A stretch of DNA of 64,000 bases from Oryzomicrobium sp. Lineage in GTDB: Bacteria > Pseudomonadota > Gammaproteobacteria > Burkholderiales > Rhodocyclaceae. The stretch spans positions 248,001 through 312,000 of the forward strand of contig NZ_JAJTBG010000002.1 in NCBI RefSeq assembly GCF_021287045.1, in the 5' to 3' direction. A program made the position numbers and the translations under genes. A model generated the notes under the pieces. It was not told where the DNA came from. It worked only from the letters and a program-made list of their open reading frames with translations, and ran no database searches. Positions 33,895 through 43,266 of this stretch are shown here, piece by piece; position 1 is the stretch's first letter; each line of letters begins with the position of its first letter.

Positions 33895-34845
33895 ATGGCC
33901 CCGCCGCCGAACGCCCCGGGCTGCGCCCACTCCCACGCCTTCGTCGTCGCCAGCGGCGCCGCCGAGCAGCGCACCCGTTGGGTCACCTACCTGACCCTGG
34001 CGATGATGGTGGTGGAGATCGCCGTCGGCTACCTGAGCCAGTCCATGGCCCTGCTCGCCGACGGCTGGCACATGGGCACCCACGCCTTCGCCCTGGGCCT
34101 GGCCGCCCTGGCCTATGCCCTGGCGCGGCGCCACCGGGACAACCCGCGCTTCGCCTTCGGCACCTGGAAGATCGAGGTGCTGGGCGGCTACACCAGCGCC
34201 CTGTTCCTGCTGGTGGTGGCGGTGACCATGGTCTGGGAATCGGTGGAGCGCCTGCGCAATCCCCTGGACGTGCATTACGGCGAAGCCCTGGTGGTGGCGG
34301 TGGTTGGCCTGCTGGTGAACCTGGGCAGCGCCTGGCTGCTGGAAGGGGGGCACGGCCACGACCACGCCGGACACGACCACCACGGCCATGACCATGACCA
34401 CGATCACGCCCATCATGGCGACCTCAATTTGCGCGCCGCCTACGTGCATGTGGTGGCCGATGCCGCCACCTCGGTGCTGGCCATCGTCGCCCTGCTGGGC
34501 GGCCTGTACTTCGGCTGGGTTTGGCTCGACCCGGTGATGGGTCTGGTCGGCTCGGCGATCATCACCGTCTGGGCCGTGGGCCTGGTGCGCGACACCGGCC
34601 GGGTGCTGCTCGACGCCGAGATGGATTCCCCGGTGGTGGCCAAGATTCTCGACGACCTGCGCCACGACCCGGAGCACCCGGCCCAGCTCACCGACCTGCA
34701 CGTGTGGCGGGTCAGCCGCAACCAGTACGCGGTGATCGTCGCCCTCTCCAACGCCTCCGGCGCTGGCCCCGACCACTACCGGCGGCGCCTCGCCCGGCGC
34801 AAGGAGTTGGCCCACATCACCGTCGAGGTGAGCCACCGCGCCTGA
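33895..34845 (+). CDS. dmeF: CDF family metal exporter, DmeF-like (Co2+/Ni2+)
   Basis: A 316-residue cation diffusion facilitator with six helices. MALLADGWHMGTHAFALGLAALAYALAR matches the DmeF subgroup (Asp-Gly-Trp-His-Met in helix 2), which exports Co2+ and Ni2+ by proton antiport. A His-rich cytoplasmic loop (about 155-180, GHDHAGHDHHGHDHDHDHAH) separates helices 4 and 5. The second site HVVADAATSVLAI and the C-terminal domain (QLTDLHVWRVSRNQYAVIV) are intact. Two adjacent ATGs exist; I prefer 33895 because AGGA is correctly spaced, while 33889 would overlap the can stop. No DmeR-type repressor gene is adjacent. Confidence 0.88.
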   Translation: MAPPPNAPGCAHSHAFVVASGAAEQRTRWVTYLTLAMMVVEIAVGYLSQSMALLADGWHMGTHAFALGLAALAYALARRHRDNPRFAFGTWKIEVLGGYTSALFLLVVAVTMVWESVERLRNPLDVHYGEALVVAVVGLLVNLGSAWLLEGGHGHDHAGHDHHGHDHDHDHAHHGDLNLRAAYVHVVADAATSVLAIVALLGGLYFGWVWLDPVMGLVGSAIITVWAVGLVRDTGRVLLDAEMDSPVVAKILDDLRHDPEHPAQLTDLHVWRVSRNQYAVIVALSNASGAGPDHYRRRLARRKELAHITVEVSHRA

Positions 34846-34953
34846 CGCCGGTGGAACCAGCCTGCGGAATGGGCACAACCAATGGGCGCAACCCATTGCC
34901 AGGCGGGCCGCGGCGGCATCTAATGCCGTCCTCCCCTTTTGCCTTTTTCTTCC

Positions 34954-35868
34954 ATGCTGCGCATCGGCATCGACCTCGGCGGCACCAAGATCGAAGCCAT
35001 CGCCCTGGCCGCCGACGGCCGGGCGGTGGCGCGTCGCCGCGTGCCCACCCCCCAGGGGGACTACCCGGCCACCGTGGGTGCCGTGGCCACCCTGGTGGAG
35101 GCCATCGAGCACGAGTGCCGCGCCCGCGCGACTGTGGGCGTGGGCCACCCCGGCGCCCTGGACCACCGGGGGTTGATCAAGAACGCCAACTCCACCTGCC
35201 TGATCGGCCATCCCCTCAAGCGCGACCTGCAAGCCCTGTTGCAGCGCGAAGTGCGCCTGGCCAACGACGCCAACTGCTTTGCCCTGTCCGAGGCCATCGA
35301 CGGCGCGGGGCAGGGCGCCGCCAGCGTGTTCGGGGTGATCCTGGGCACCGGCGTGGGCGGCGGCATCGTCCTTAACGGCCAGCCCCTGACGGGGGCCAAC
35401 GGCATCGCCGGGGAATGGGGCCACATGCCCCTGCCGCTGCCCGCCGGCGACGACCTGCCCCTGCCGGCCTGCTACTGCGGCCGTGCCGGCTGCATCGAGA
35501 CCTACCTGTCCGGCCCCGGGCTGGCCGCCGACCACCTGCGCCATAATCCTCACGCTCCCGGCCAGCCCCTGGACGCCCCGGCCATCGTCGCTCGGGCCGA
35601 AGCCGGCGATCCGGCCTGCGCCGCCACCCTGGCCCGTTATGAGGAACGCCTGGCCCGGGGCCTGGCCCAGGTGATCAACCTGCTCGACCCGGAGGTGATC
35701 GTCCTCGGCGGCGGCCTCTCGGCCATCGCCCGGCTGTACGAGAACGTGCCCCGGCTGTGGCTGCCCCACGTCTTCTCCAACCGGGTGGTGACCCGCCTCG
35801 TGCCGCCGGTGCATGGCGATTCGTCCGGGGTGCGCGGTGCCGCCTGGCTGTGGCCCCTGACCGCCTGA
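34954..35868 (+). CDS. ROK family sugar kinase (fructokinase/glucokinase-like)
   Basis: A 304-residue ROK kinase. ATP-binding DLGGTKIEAIAL is at the N-terminus; catalytic Asp is in VRLANDANCFALSEA; GTGVGGGIV is the second phosphate motif; and the ROK zinc site is ACYCGRAGCIETYLSG, with GEWGHMPLP supplying the His. This pattern fits the Mak/fructokinase branch. With no sugar pathway genes around it the substrate is open (fructose, glucose or mannose). The ATG at 34954 is chosen over a TTG five codons upstream. It is followed 45 bp later by a MOSC gene. Confidence 0.88.
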   Translation: MLRIGIDLGGTKIEAIALAADGRAVARRRVPTPQGDYPATVGAVATLVEAIEHECRARATVGVGHPGALDHRGLIKNANSTCLIGHPLKRDLQALLQREVRLANDANCFALSEAIDGAGQGAASVFGVILGTGVGGGIVLNGQPLTGANGIAGEWGHMPLPLPAGDDLPLPACYCGRAGCIETYLSGPGLAADHLRHNPHAPGQPLDAPAIVARAEAGDPACAATLARYEERLARGLAQVINLLDPEVIVLGGGLSAIARLYENVPRLWLPHVFSNRVVTRLVPPVHGDSSGVRGAAWLWPLTA

Positions 35869-35913
35869 CGCGCCGATTCCCGGCCGCCCCTTGACCCTTT
35901 CGACGCAACCGCC

Positions 35914-36666
35914 ATGACCGCTCCTCTGGAAACCCGCATCTTCGTCGGCGCCATCCGCCCCCTGCCGCCGGAAGGCCAACCCACCGGCATCTTCAAGGCC
36001 CCCCTGGCGGCGCCGGCGGCCGTCGGCCCCCTGGGCATCGCCGGCGACCAGCAGGCCGACCTGCGGGTGCACGGCGGGGTGGAAAAGGCGGTACACCAGT
36101 ACTGCGCCGACCACTATCCCCGACTGGCCGCCGCCTTTCCCCAAGCCGAGGCCCCCTTCGTACCGGGCAGCCTGGGGGAGAACCTGTCGGTGGCCGGCCT
36201 CGACGAGGCCGCCGTGTGCATCGGCGACCGCTTTCGCCTCGGCACGGCGCTGCTCGAAGTGAGCCAGCCCCGCTCGCCGTGCTGGAAGATCGACGCCCGC
36301 TTCGGCATCGACTCGGGGCGCCACGGGCTGGCCCGCTACATCGCCCAGCACGGCCTGACCGGCTGGTACTACCGGGTGGTGGAAGCCGGCACGGTGCAGC
36401 CCGGCGACGCCCTGACGCAGGTGGCGGAGGGCGCCGGACGCCTCAGCCTGGCGGCCCTGTGGAACGGCTGGCACGGCCTGCCGGAGGGCAGCGCCGATCC
36501 TTCGCCGGCTTGGCTGCGCCACCTGGTGGCGACGGTACCGGCCCTGCCGGCGAGCTGGCAGAAGAAGCTGACCGAACGAGCCGCCTGGCTGGAGGCCAAC
36601 CGGCCCGCCAGCGCCCAGCCTGCGGTCGCCGCGCCGCCCCTGTGGCACAACCGTCCGGCGGACTGA
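35914..36666 (+). CDS. MOSC domain protein, YiiM-like
   Basis: A 250-residue protein with an N-terminal beta-barrel MOSC domain and a C-terminal extension of the YiiM type. Seen are GIAGDQQADLRVHGGVEKAVHQY, PGSLGENLSVAGLDE, and the conserved Cys-containing SQPRSPCWKID, the presumed molybdenum-cofactor contact. YiiM in E. coli participates in reduction of N-hydroxylated bases with the molybdenum cofactor. The last 30 residues are low-complexity. It is convergent with the EF-hand-like gene, with only 16 bp between the stops, including a short GCCCG/CGGGC palindrome. Confidence 0.85.
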   Translation: MTAPLETRIFVGAIRPLPPEGQPTGIFKAPLAAPAAVGPLGIAGDQQADLRVHGGVEKAVHQYCADHYPRLAAAFPQAEAPFVPGSLGENLSVAGLDEAAVCIGDRFRLGTALLEVSQPRSPCWKIDARFGIDSGRHGLARYIAQHGLTGWYYRVVEAGTVQPGDALTQVAEGAGRLSLAALWNGWHGLPEGSADPSPAWLRHLVATVPALPASWQKKLTERAAWLEANRPASAQPAVAAPPLWHNRPAD

Positions 36667-36682
36667 ACGCCCGCCGGCGGGC

Positions 36683-37819
36683 CTAAACCGCCAGATCCAC
36701 CTGTTGCAGGCTACCGGGCCGGCCGTCTTCCATCAGGTACAGCCCGGAGGCGCGCAACCGGCCTTGGACGTCGCCCAGGGGATCGTCGCTGCTGGCCGCG
36801 CCGCGGTAGAGGAAGGGGGTGGCCACGCTGCCCAATGCCAGGGCACCGATGCCCGCGTCCTTGAGGCTGGTCAGCTTGTCCGTCGCCACGCCGTTCTCCA
36901 GCTGGCGCTGCCACAACACCAACTGGCCCCAGACCGGATCGGATTCGTCGATCCAGCCGTTGTGGTCGCTGTCCAAGGCCGCCAGCTCGGCGAAGCCGTC
37001 GCCGCTGACAGCGCCGAACAGCTCCCGCCCGTCGTCGATGCAGCCGTTGCCGTTACGATCCCAGGCGAGCAGGGCACAGCCGGGGCCGACGAAGGGGATC
37101 GACTCCCGCGTGCCATCCCCGTCCAGATCGAAGCGCAGCCCGGGGCCGTCCAGGTTGGCGGTGCCGCCGGGCAGGGTGAGCACCAGGGGGTCCTTGAAGG
37201 CGTAGGCCTTGCCGTCCTGCTCGACCCGGCTCACCGCCACGCTCTCCCGGGCCAGGGCGAAGTCCATGGATACGTCGATCTTCCGGCCGTCGGCGGTGCA
37301 TACCTGGCCCCGGGCGCAGTAGCTGACCGATTCGCTCTCATAGCGGGCAGCGGTGGTGGTGCTATGCCATTCCACCGCCACCGCCGGGCGCTGGTCGAGC
37401 ACGCTGGCGGTGGTGCCGGTGCCGCCCGCCTTGGCCGGCCACAGGTCGGTGAGGGTGAGGGGGGCCGAGCCCTCCGCCCCATCCGTTCCCTCGCCGCGCA
37501 GGATGGCCAGCAGGTCGGCGAGCAGCCGCTCCAGGATCTTGCTCAGGCGCAGGCCGTCGCCCTGGTTCGTGGACTCCGCCCCACGGGCGGCACTGATGGA
37601 GAAAAAGCCCGGGGGCAGGGCATCGCTGCCGGTCGCCGCGCCATCGTCGGCGCCTTGCGCCGTGGCCGTGGCGCCGCCGGTGTTGCGGGCCAGGCCGTCG
37701 GCCATCAGGGCACCGAACAGTCCGGTGCGTACGGCGTAGCGGGTTTCCTGGCTCAGTTCGGTCCGGGACGATTCCCGGTGGGCTGCACTTTGCTGCAGCT
37801 GGCTGTCGGTGATCTTCAT
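36683..37819 (-). CDS. Hypothetical protein with EF-hand-like calcium loops
   Basis: A 378-residue protein of unknown role. The N-terminal third is polar and low in structure (QLQQSAAHRESSRTELSQETRY at the start). The centre and C-terminus have three calcium-loop-like segments: DLDGDGTRES (231-240), DRNGNGCIDDGRELFG (254-269) and DSDHNGWIDESD (283-294). There is no signal peptide, so secretion by a type I system is possible but unsupported: no RTX nonapeptides are seen. Similar proteins are often annotated as VCBS/FG-GAP-like. The ATG at 37819 has an ideal AGGAGG 6 bp upstream. It lies 56 bp downstream of priA. Confidence 0.75.
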   Translation of the reverse strand: MKITDSQLQQSAAHRESSRTELSQETRYAVRTGLFGALMADGLARNTGGATATAQGADDGAATGSDALPPGFFSISAARGAESTNQGDGLRLSKILERLLADLLAILRGEGTDGAEGSAPLTLTDLWPAKAGGTGTTASVLDQRPAVAVEWHSTTTAARYESESVSYCARGQVCTADGRKIDVSMDFALARESVAVSRVEQDGKAYAFKDPLVLTLPGGTANLDGPGLRFDLDGDGTRESIPFVGPGCALLAWDRNGNGCIDDGRELFGAVSGDGFAELAALDSDHNGWIDESDPVWGQLVLWQRQLENGVATDKLTSLKDAGIGALALGSVATPFLYRGAASSDDPLGDVQGRLRASGLYLMEDGRPGSLQQVDLAV

Positions 37820-37874
37820 GGGCGCCTCCTCGTGGGTGGGCCCGTTCATTTGCAACCGCCGTGCCAGCCGGTTT

Positions 37875-39893
37875 TCAGCACTCCAGGGGGTCCACCTCCA
37901 GGTGCCAGCGCAGCCGGCCGGGGGCGGGCAGGGCCGCCAGGGCCGGGGTGAAATCGGCCAGGAAGGCTTGCAGGGCGGGGCGGGCGCCGCATTCGAAGAG
38001 CAACTGGCCCCGTTCCAGGTTGGCCAGGCGGGCCATGCGCATCGGCACCGGGTCGTAGGCAAAAACCGCCGGATGGGCGGCCAGGATGGGCAGGGCCTTT
38101 GCCGCCTTGAGGAAGGCCAGGGAATCGGCCATGTCCGGCGCCTCGGCGCGCAGCATGGCCTGGTAGGTGTAGGGCGGGAAGCCGGCCTGGCGGCGCTCTT
38201 CCAGCTCCCGGGCGGCGAAGGCCGGGTAGTCGTGGGCGAGCAGGGCGGCGAACAGGGGATGGCCGGGCTGCTCGGTCTGGATCAGCACCTCGCCGGCCAG
38301 CTCGGCCCGGCCGGCCCGCCCCGCCACCTGCATGAGCATGGCGAAGAGCCGCTCCGGGGCGCGGAAGTCGGCGGCGAACAGGCCGGAATCGGCCCCCACC
38401 ACGCCGACAAAGGTGAGGTGGGGGAAGTCGTGGCCCTTGGCCAGCATCTGGGTGCCCACCAGGATGTCGGCCCGGGGCGTGCCCGCGGCCTCGTCCGGGT
38501 GGATCTGTTCGAGCAGGGCTTCCCACTGCTTGCGGCTGCGCGCCGCGTCCCGGTCCACGCGCAGGATGCGGGCCTCGGGAAAGCGTGCCACGAGCCGTTC
38601 TTCGAGGCGCTGGGTGCCCCGGCCGAAGGGGTGGATGTCCTGGTTGCCGCAGGACGGGCAGGCCCGCGGGATGCCGGCCTCCAGGCCGCAGTGGTGGCAG
38701 CGCAGGCGCCGGTCCTTGAGGTGCAGCACCAGGTTGGCGGCGCAGCGCTTGCAGCGCGACACCCAGCCGCAGGAGGGGCAGGCCAGCACCGGGGCGTAGC
38801 CGCGCCGGTTGAGGAACACCAGACTCTGCTCGCCCCGGGCCAGGCGCGCCTCCAGGGCGGCGATGAGGGCCGGGGACAGGCCGTCCTCCAGGGTCTCGCG
38901 GCGGGTGTCCACCAGGCGGATGTCCGGCAACCGGGCGCCGGCCACGGCTCGCGCCGCCAGGGTGAGCAGGCGGTAGCGCTGCTGCGGCCCGGGCTGGGCG
39001 TTGGCCCAGGATTCCAGGGACGGGGTGGCCGAGCCGAGCAGCACCGGGATGCCCAGGCCGCGGGCGCGCAGCACCGCCACGTCCCGGGCCGAGTAGCGCA
39101 TGCCGTCCTGCTGTTTGAAGGAGGGGTCGTGTTCTTCATCGACCACGATCAGCCCCAGTTCGGGCATGGGGGTGAACACCGCCAGCCGGGTGCCGACGAC
39201 GATGCGGGCGCTGCCCTCGAAGGCCGCCTTCCAGTGGCGCAGCCGGGCCGCCTCGGTCAGTTCCGAGTGCAGGCTGACCAGGGGCACGCCAGGGAAACGG
39301 GCGGCGATGCGCGCCTCCAGCTGGGGCGTGAGGTTGATCTCCGGCACCAGCAGCAGGGCCTGGCGGCCCGCCGCCAGGGTGTCGGCGATCAGGCGCAGGT
39401 ACACCTCGGTCTTGCCGCTGCCGGTGACCCCGTGCAGCAGCCAGCCGGCAAAGCCCGGCGGCGCGGCGCCCAGGGCGTCGAGGGCGGCCTGCTGGTCGGC
39501 GGTCAGCTCCGGCAGGGCCGGGGCGGTAGCGGCCTTGGCCGCCTTGGGCTTGATCGCCCGGGCCTTGGGCGGGTCGGTGCGGCGCAGGGCGGTGGGCAGG
39601 GTTTGCAGCATCACTTCGCCGAGGGGCGCCTGGTAGTAGGCGGCGGCGAACTCGCACAGGCGGAACCAGTCCGCCGGCAGGGCCGGCAGGTCGCGCAGGA
39701 TGCCATCCACCGGCTTCAACTGGTGGCGCGGCAGGTCGCTGTCCTCGCCCACGGCGACGACGATGCCGACCTTGCGCCCGCGCCCGAAGGACACCTTGAC
39801 CCGGCAGCCGACGTCCGCCGCCGTGGCGTCGTCGGCCAGGTAGTCGAAGGTGCGGTAGAGGGGTACGTCGAGGGCGACGCGGACTACCGGCAC
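37875..39893 (-). CDS. priA: Primosomal protein N' (replication restart helicase)
   Basis: A 672-residue superfamily-2 helicase that reloads the replisome at collapsed forks. The order is an N-terminal DNA-binding domain, Walker A GVTGSGKTEVYL, DEEH box (VVDEEHDPSFKQQDGMRYSARD), GSATPSLES, then the PriA zinc domain with paired cysteines (CPSCGWVSRCKRC, CHHC, CPSCG), and the C-terminal helicase motif QVAGRAGR. The start is GTG at 39893 with GGAG about 8 bp upstream. The spacer upstream carries DnaA-box-like sequences. Somewhat shorter than E. coli PriA (732 aa) but complete. Confidence 0.95.
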   Translation of the reverse strand: MPVVRVALDVPLYRTFDYLADDATAADVGCRVKVSFGRGRKVGIVVAVGEDSDLPRHQLKPVDGILRDLPALPADWFRLCEFAAAYYQAPLGEVMLQTLPTALRRTDPPKARAIKPKAAKAATAPALPELTADQQAALDALGAAPPGFAGWLLHGVTGSGKTEVYLRLIADTLAAGRQALLLVPEINLTPQLEARIAARFPGVPLVSLHSELTEAARLRHWKAAFEGSARIVVGTRLAVFTPMPELGLIVVDEEHDPSFKQQDGMRYSARDVAVLRARGLGIPVLLGSATPSLESWANAQPGPQQRYRLLTLAARAVAGARLPDIRLVDTRRETLEDGLSPALIAALEARLARGEQSLVFLNRRGYAPVLACPSCGWVSRCKRCAANLVLHLKDRRLRCHHCGLEAGIPRACPSCGNQDIHPFGRGTQRLEERLVARFPEARILRVDRDAARSRKQWEALLEQIHPDEAAGTPRADILVGTQMLAKGHDFPHLTFVGVVGADSGLFAADFRAPERLFAMLMQVAGRAGRAELAGEVLIQTEQPGHPLFAALLAHDYPAFAARELEERRQAGFPPYTYQAMLRAEAPDMADSLAFLKAAKALPILAAHPAVFAYDPVPMRMARLANLERGQLLFECGARPALQAFLADFTPALAALPAPGRLRWHLEVDPLEC

Positions 39894-39950
39894 GGCCGTC
39901 TCCGTCTGGAGAAACCGTGGGAAAGGCCGCCGCTGCGGGCTTGGCGGAGG

Positions 39951-39973
39951 TTGTTCACAGAACCTGTGGATAA
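39951..39973. promoter_or_regulatory. DnaA-box-like inverted pair upstream of priA
   Basis: TGTGGATAA (39965-39973) is a perfect DnaA box read on the minus strand. TTGTTCACA (39951-39959) is a two-mismatch box in the opposite orientation, 5 bp away. The pair lies about 60 bp upstream of the priA start, so DnaA control of priA is conceivable. Confidence 0.4.
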
Positions 39974-40219
39974 CTCTGTGGGGAAAGGCCGAAAAATCCG
40001 GCGAAAGCCCGGTAGGGCAAGGCTTGCTGTCATATTGCCGAAAAAACCGGCAAAATTAAATCCGTTATTTTTCAATGCGTTGGAAACGCACCCCGGATTT
40101 ACGTCATAAAACCGTCAACAACGCACCAGTCCTGGGCATGACATGGCGGACTGTGCATAAGTCCGGACTGAAACGACCGTTTTCCTGACGTTTTTATCGC
40201 CCTTCTCCCCAGTTTGGTG

Positions 40220-40246
40220 CCCGGAACCCGAGGGACGGGTTCCGGG
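40220..40246 (-). terminator. Strong inverted repeat downstream of hemE
   Basis: A perfect 10-bp stem CCCGGAACCC/GGGTTCCGGG with a 7-nt loop, extendable by two or three pairs, lies 42 bp after the hemE stop. There is no T tract after it, so it may act as a weak terminator or as an RNA-stabilising structure. Confidence 0.45.
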
Positions 40247-40287
40247 TACGGGGCAAGGGCGACGCCGGTGGCTGGTGCGCTTGAGCC

Positions 40288-41370
40288 TCAGGCGACCTGG
40301 CGGCGCCGGCGGCTTTCGGCGTGGACCGTGTCCACCAGGGTCTTGACCACGTCGGGCGGGGTGAACTGGGAGATGCCGTGGCCCAGGTTGAAGACGTGGC
40401 CGGTGTTGCTCGGCCCCGGGCGGTCGAAGGAGGCCAGCACCTTGACGGCCTCGGCGGCCACCACCTCGGCCGGGGCGAACAGCACCGACGGGTCCAGGTT
40501 GCCCTGCAGGGCGACCTTGTCGCCGACGCGGCGGCGGGCTTCGCCCAGGTCGATGGTCCAGTCCAGGCCGACGCCGTCGGCGCCGATGGCGGCGATGGAT
40601 TCGAGCCACAGGCCGCCGCCCTTGGTGAATACGATCACCGGCACCTTCTCGCCGTCCTTCTCGCGCTTCAGCCCGGCGACGATGCGCTCCATGTAGCGCA
40701 GCGAGAATTCCTGGTAAGCCGCCGCCGACAGGCCGCCGCCCCAGGAGTCGAAGATCATCACCGCCTGGGCGCCGGAATCGATCTGGGCGTTCAGGTAGGC
40801 GGTCACCGCGTCCGCCGTCACCGCCAGGATGTGGTGCAGCAGGTCGGGGCGGGAGTACAGCATGGTCTTGATCTTGCGGTAGTCGTCGCTGGAACCGCCT
40901 TCGACCATGTAGCAGGCCAGGGTGTAGGGGCTGCCGGAAAAACCGATCAGGGGCACCCGGTTATTGAGCGCTCCGCGAATCTCGGACACTGCGTCCATGA
41001 CGTACTTCAGCTCGCCGTAGGGGTCCGGCACCTTGAGCGCCTTGATCGCCGCCTCGTCGGCCAGGGGGCGCTCGAAGCGCGGCCCCTCGCCCTCGGCGAA
41101 GTACAGCCCCAGGCCCATGGCGTCGGGCACGGTGAGGATGTCGGAAAAGAGGATGGCCGCATCCAGGTCGTAGCGCTCCAGGGGTTGCAGGGTCACCTCG
41201 CAGGCCGCCCGGGGGTTTTTGCACAGGTTGAGGAAGCTGCCGGCCTGCTTGCGCGTGGCACAGTACTCGGGCAGGTAGCGGCCGGCCTGGCGCATCAGCC
41301 AGACCGGGGTGTACTCGGTGGGCTCACGCAGCAGGGCGCGGAGGAAGGTGTCGTTCTGCGGGCGGGCCAT
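40288..41370 (-). CDS. hemE: Uroporphyrinogen decarboxylase
   Basis: Converts uroporphyrinogen III to coproporphyrinogen III in haem synthesis. The 360-residue product starts with the expected [24 protein letters not shown], and has [16 protein letters not shown] (catalytic Asp region), [17 protein letters not shown], and [21 protein letters not shown]. All are intact. GGAG precedes the ATG, and GATAAT on the minus strand (41405-41400) lies about 30 bp upstream as a possible -10. The upstream spacer contains dispersed repeats. Confidence 0.96.
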   Translation of the reverse strand: MARPQNDTFLRALLREPTEYTPVWLMRQAGRYLPEYCATRKQAGSFLNLCKNPRAACEVTLQPLERYDLDAAILFSDILTVPDAMGLGLYFAEGEGPRFERPLADEAAIKALKVPDPYGELKYVMDAVSEIRGALNNRVPLIGFSGSPYTLACYMVEGGSSDDYRKIKTMLYSRPDLLHHILAVTADAVTAYLNAQIDSGAQAVMIFDSWGGGLSAAAYQEFSLRYMERIVAGLKREKDGEKVPVIVFTKGGGLWLESIAAIGADGVGLDWTIDLGEARRRVGDKVALQGNLDPSVLFAPAEVVAAEAVKVLASFDRPGPSNTGHVFNLGHGISQFTPPDVVKTLVDTVHAESRRRRQVA

Positions 41371-41502
41371 GGGGCACTCCGAAAAGAGGCAAAAGGGGGA
41401 TTATCCCAAAACCGCCGGGGCGAGACACCGGTTGGGTCAAAAAGGCGGCGGGCCAGGGCCGCCGGCGGACCGGGCGGAAATTACCCCGCCCCGGCAAACC
41501 CC

Positions 41503-41607
41503 GCGCCAGTATTGGCTTTCCAGGCATGTGGCGTGAAGATCGGCCACTGGCGCGGACCTTCACGTAGGGCTGCCGGAAACCCGCGCCAATGCTCGATTTC
41601 GCCCCCC
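41503..41607. repeat. Dispersed palindromic repeat, copy C
   Basis: In the 244-bp spacer between hemE and trkH, CCGCGCCAGT (41511-41520) and ACTGGCGCGG (41546-41555) form a perfect 10-bp inverted repeat with a 25-bp spacer. A third core, GGAAACCCGCGCCAATGCTC, begins at 41575. The sequence GATCGGCCACTGGCGCGG resembles copy B at 25609-25626. No gene is visible. Confidence 0.6.
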
Positions 41608-41614
41608 CGGACAG

Positions 41615-43222
41615 TCAGCGCCGCCAGAACGCCGGGGAGAGCACCACCAGCAGGGTGAAGATTTCCAGCCGGCCGAGCAGCATGGTGAACGAGCAGATCC
41701 ACAGTTGCAGGTCGGTCAGCCCGCCGAAGTTGCCCGCCGGGCCGATCTCGTTCAGCCCCGGGCCGGTGTTGTTGATCATCGCCACCACGGCCGAAAAGGC
41801 GGTGAGGGGCTCCAGGCCGACCCCCACCAGCAGCATGGTGAGCAGGGCGGTGCTGGCCATGTACATGAAGGCGAAGGCCAGCACGGCGAACAGGATGGGG
41901 GAGGGCACCGAGGTGCCGGCCAGGCGCACCGGCACCACGGCGCTGGGGTAAAGGGCGCGCAGGATCTCGCGCTTGACCTGCTTGTAGAGGATCACCGCCC
42001 GGATCATCTTGAGGCCCCCGCCGGTGGAGCCGGCGCAGGTGGCGAAGCTGGACAGGAACAGCATCCACAGGGTGGCGAAATGGGGCCACTGGCCGTAGTC
42101 CACGGTGGCGAAGCCGGTGGTAGTGGCGATCGACACCACGTTGAAGGCGGCGTGGCGGAAGGCCGTCCAGGCGTCCGGATAGACGCCCCGGGCGAGCAGG
42201 AAGAGGGTGATGCCGACCACGCTGCCCAGCATCAGGCCGAGAAACCAGCCGGCCTCCGGGTCGTGGCGGTAGGCGCTCAGGGAGAGGCGGCGTAGGGCCA
42301 GGTAGTGGGTGGCGAAGTTGAGGCCGGCCACCAGCATGAAGACCACCGCCACCGCCTCGATGGCCGGGTTGTTCCAGTAGCCGTAGCTGGCGTCGTGGCT
42401 GGAATAGCCGCCCAGGCCCAGGGTGGAGAAGCCGTGCATCACCGCGTCCAGCCAGGTCATGCCGGCCCAGCGGTAGGCGCCCACGCACAGGGCGGTGAGC
42501 AGCACGTAGACGCCCCACAGGCCCTTGGCCGTCTCGGCGATGCGCGGCGTCAGGTTGCGCTCCTTCATCGGCCCCGGAGTCTCAGCCTTGAACATCTGCC
42601 GGCCGCCGATGCCGAGCAGGGGCAGGATCGCCACCGCCAGCACGATCAGGCCCATGCCACCGACCCAGGCCAGCTGGCAGCGCCACAGGTTGATCGACGG
42701 CGGCAGGCCGTCCAGCCCGGAGAGCACCGTGGCGCAGGTGGTGGTAAGGCCCGAGGCCGCCTCGAAATAGGCGCCGGTGAAGCTCGTGCCCAGTTGCAGC
42801 ATCAGGGGTAGGGCGGCGAACACCGGCAGCACCGCCCAGGTCAGCACCACCAGCAGAAAGCCGTCGCGCACCGTCAGCTCGCCGCCGGCCCGACGGGTGG
42901 CGAGAAACAGCAGGGCGGCGGCGCCCAGCCCCATCCCCAGGCTGGCGCCCAGGGCGCCCAGGGCCCCGTCGTCCAGCCCCCAGGACAGGCCCAGGGGCAG
43001 CAGCAGGGTGAGGGTGAAGAAGAACAGGATCAGGGAAAACACCCGCAGCACCGGCAGGTAGGGAAACCAGCCCCGGGACTGGCGCGGCCGGGACAGCTCA
43101 CCGGCGAACAGCAGGCGCAGGCGACGGCGCACCCGGCGCCGCACCGGCTGGCTGGGGGCATCGGCGTCGGCGACGGAGGCGGCCGGGTGACGGGGGCGGC
43201 CGGCGAGGGTGGCGTCGGTCAT
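41615..43222 (-). CDS. trkH: Trk-type potassium uptake membrane protein
   Basis: A 535-residue K+ channel subunit with four pore-loop repeats. Filter-like segments seen are ASGLTTTCATVLSG, HGFSTLGLGGYSSHD, IATTTGFATVDYG and NNTGPGLNEIGPAGN, plus SFATCAGSTGGGLKMIR near the gating loop. The N-terminus has an extra basic, cytoplasmic segment of about 50 residues (RRRVRRRLRLLFAGE) before the first helix. The ATG at 43222 fits the TrkH start; an upstream frame would extend into the trkA end. It is 44 bp downstream of trkA and is the last gene of ntrY-ntrX-trkA-trkH. Confidence 0.93.
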   Translation of the reverse strand: MTDATLAGRPRHPAASVADADAPSQPVRRRVRRRLRLLFAGELSRPRQSRGWFPYLPVLRVFSLILFFFTLTLLLPLGLSWGLDDGALGALGASLGMGLGAAALLFLATRRAGGELTVRDGFLLVVLTWAVLPVFAALPLMLQLGTSFTGAYFEAASGLTTTCATVLSGLDGLPPSINLWRCQLAWVGGMGLIVLAVAILPLLGIGGRQMFKAETPGPMKERNLTPRIAETAKGLWGVYVLLTALCVGAYRWAGMTWLDAVMHGFSTLGLGGYSSHDASYGYWNNPAIEAVAVVFMLVAGLNFATHYLALRRLSLSAYRHDPEAGWFLGLMLGSVVGITLFLLARGVYPDAWTAFRHAAFNVVSIATTTGFATVDYGQWPHFATLWMLFLSSFATCAGSTGGGLKMIRAVILYKQVKREILRALYPSAVVPVRLAGTSVPSPILFAVLAFAFMYMASTALLTMLLVGVGLEPLTAFSAVVAMINNTGPGLNEIGPAGNFGGLTDLQLWICSFTMLLGRLEIFTLLVVLSPAFWRR

Positions 43223-43266
43223 GGCGAAGGCGGGGGGCGAGGTTGAGCGGGGAGCGGGGAGCGGGA

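Larger units (their letters stand above)
39894..40287. other. Intergenic region between hemE and priA
   Basis: A 394-bp spacer with unusually AT-rich stretches for this genome, especially 40041-40115. It contains inverted DnaA-box-like sequences (39951-39973), a hairpin TTGCCG/CGGCAA with a 7-nt A-rich loop (40035-40053), and a strong 10-bp inverted repeat after hemE (40220-40246). I find no open frame with a ribosome site. It should hold the priA promoter, but I see no convincing -35/-10 pair. Confidence 0.5.

Noticed and set aside
33832-36648. A 938-codon minus-strand frame
   Set aside because: It covers four well-supported plus-strand genes (can end, dmeF, ROK kinase, MOSC) and is a shadow frame.
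39951-39973. Chromosomal replication origin at the hemE-priA spacer
   Set aside because: Only two DnaA-like boxes are present, there is no clear AT-rich unwinding repeat set, and the expected neighbours (dnaA, rpmH, gidA/parAB) are absent.
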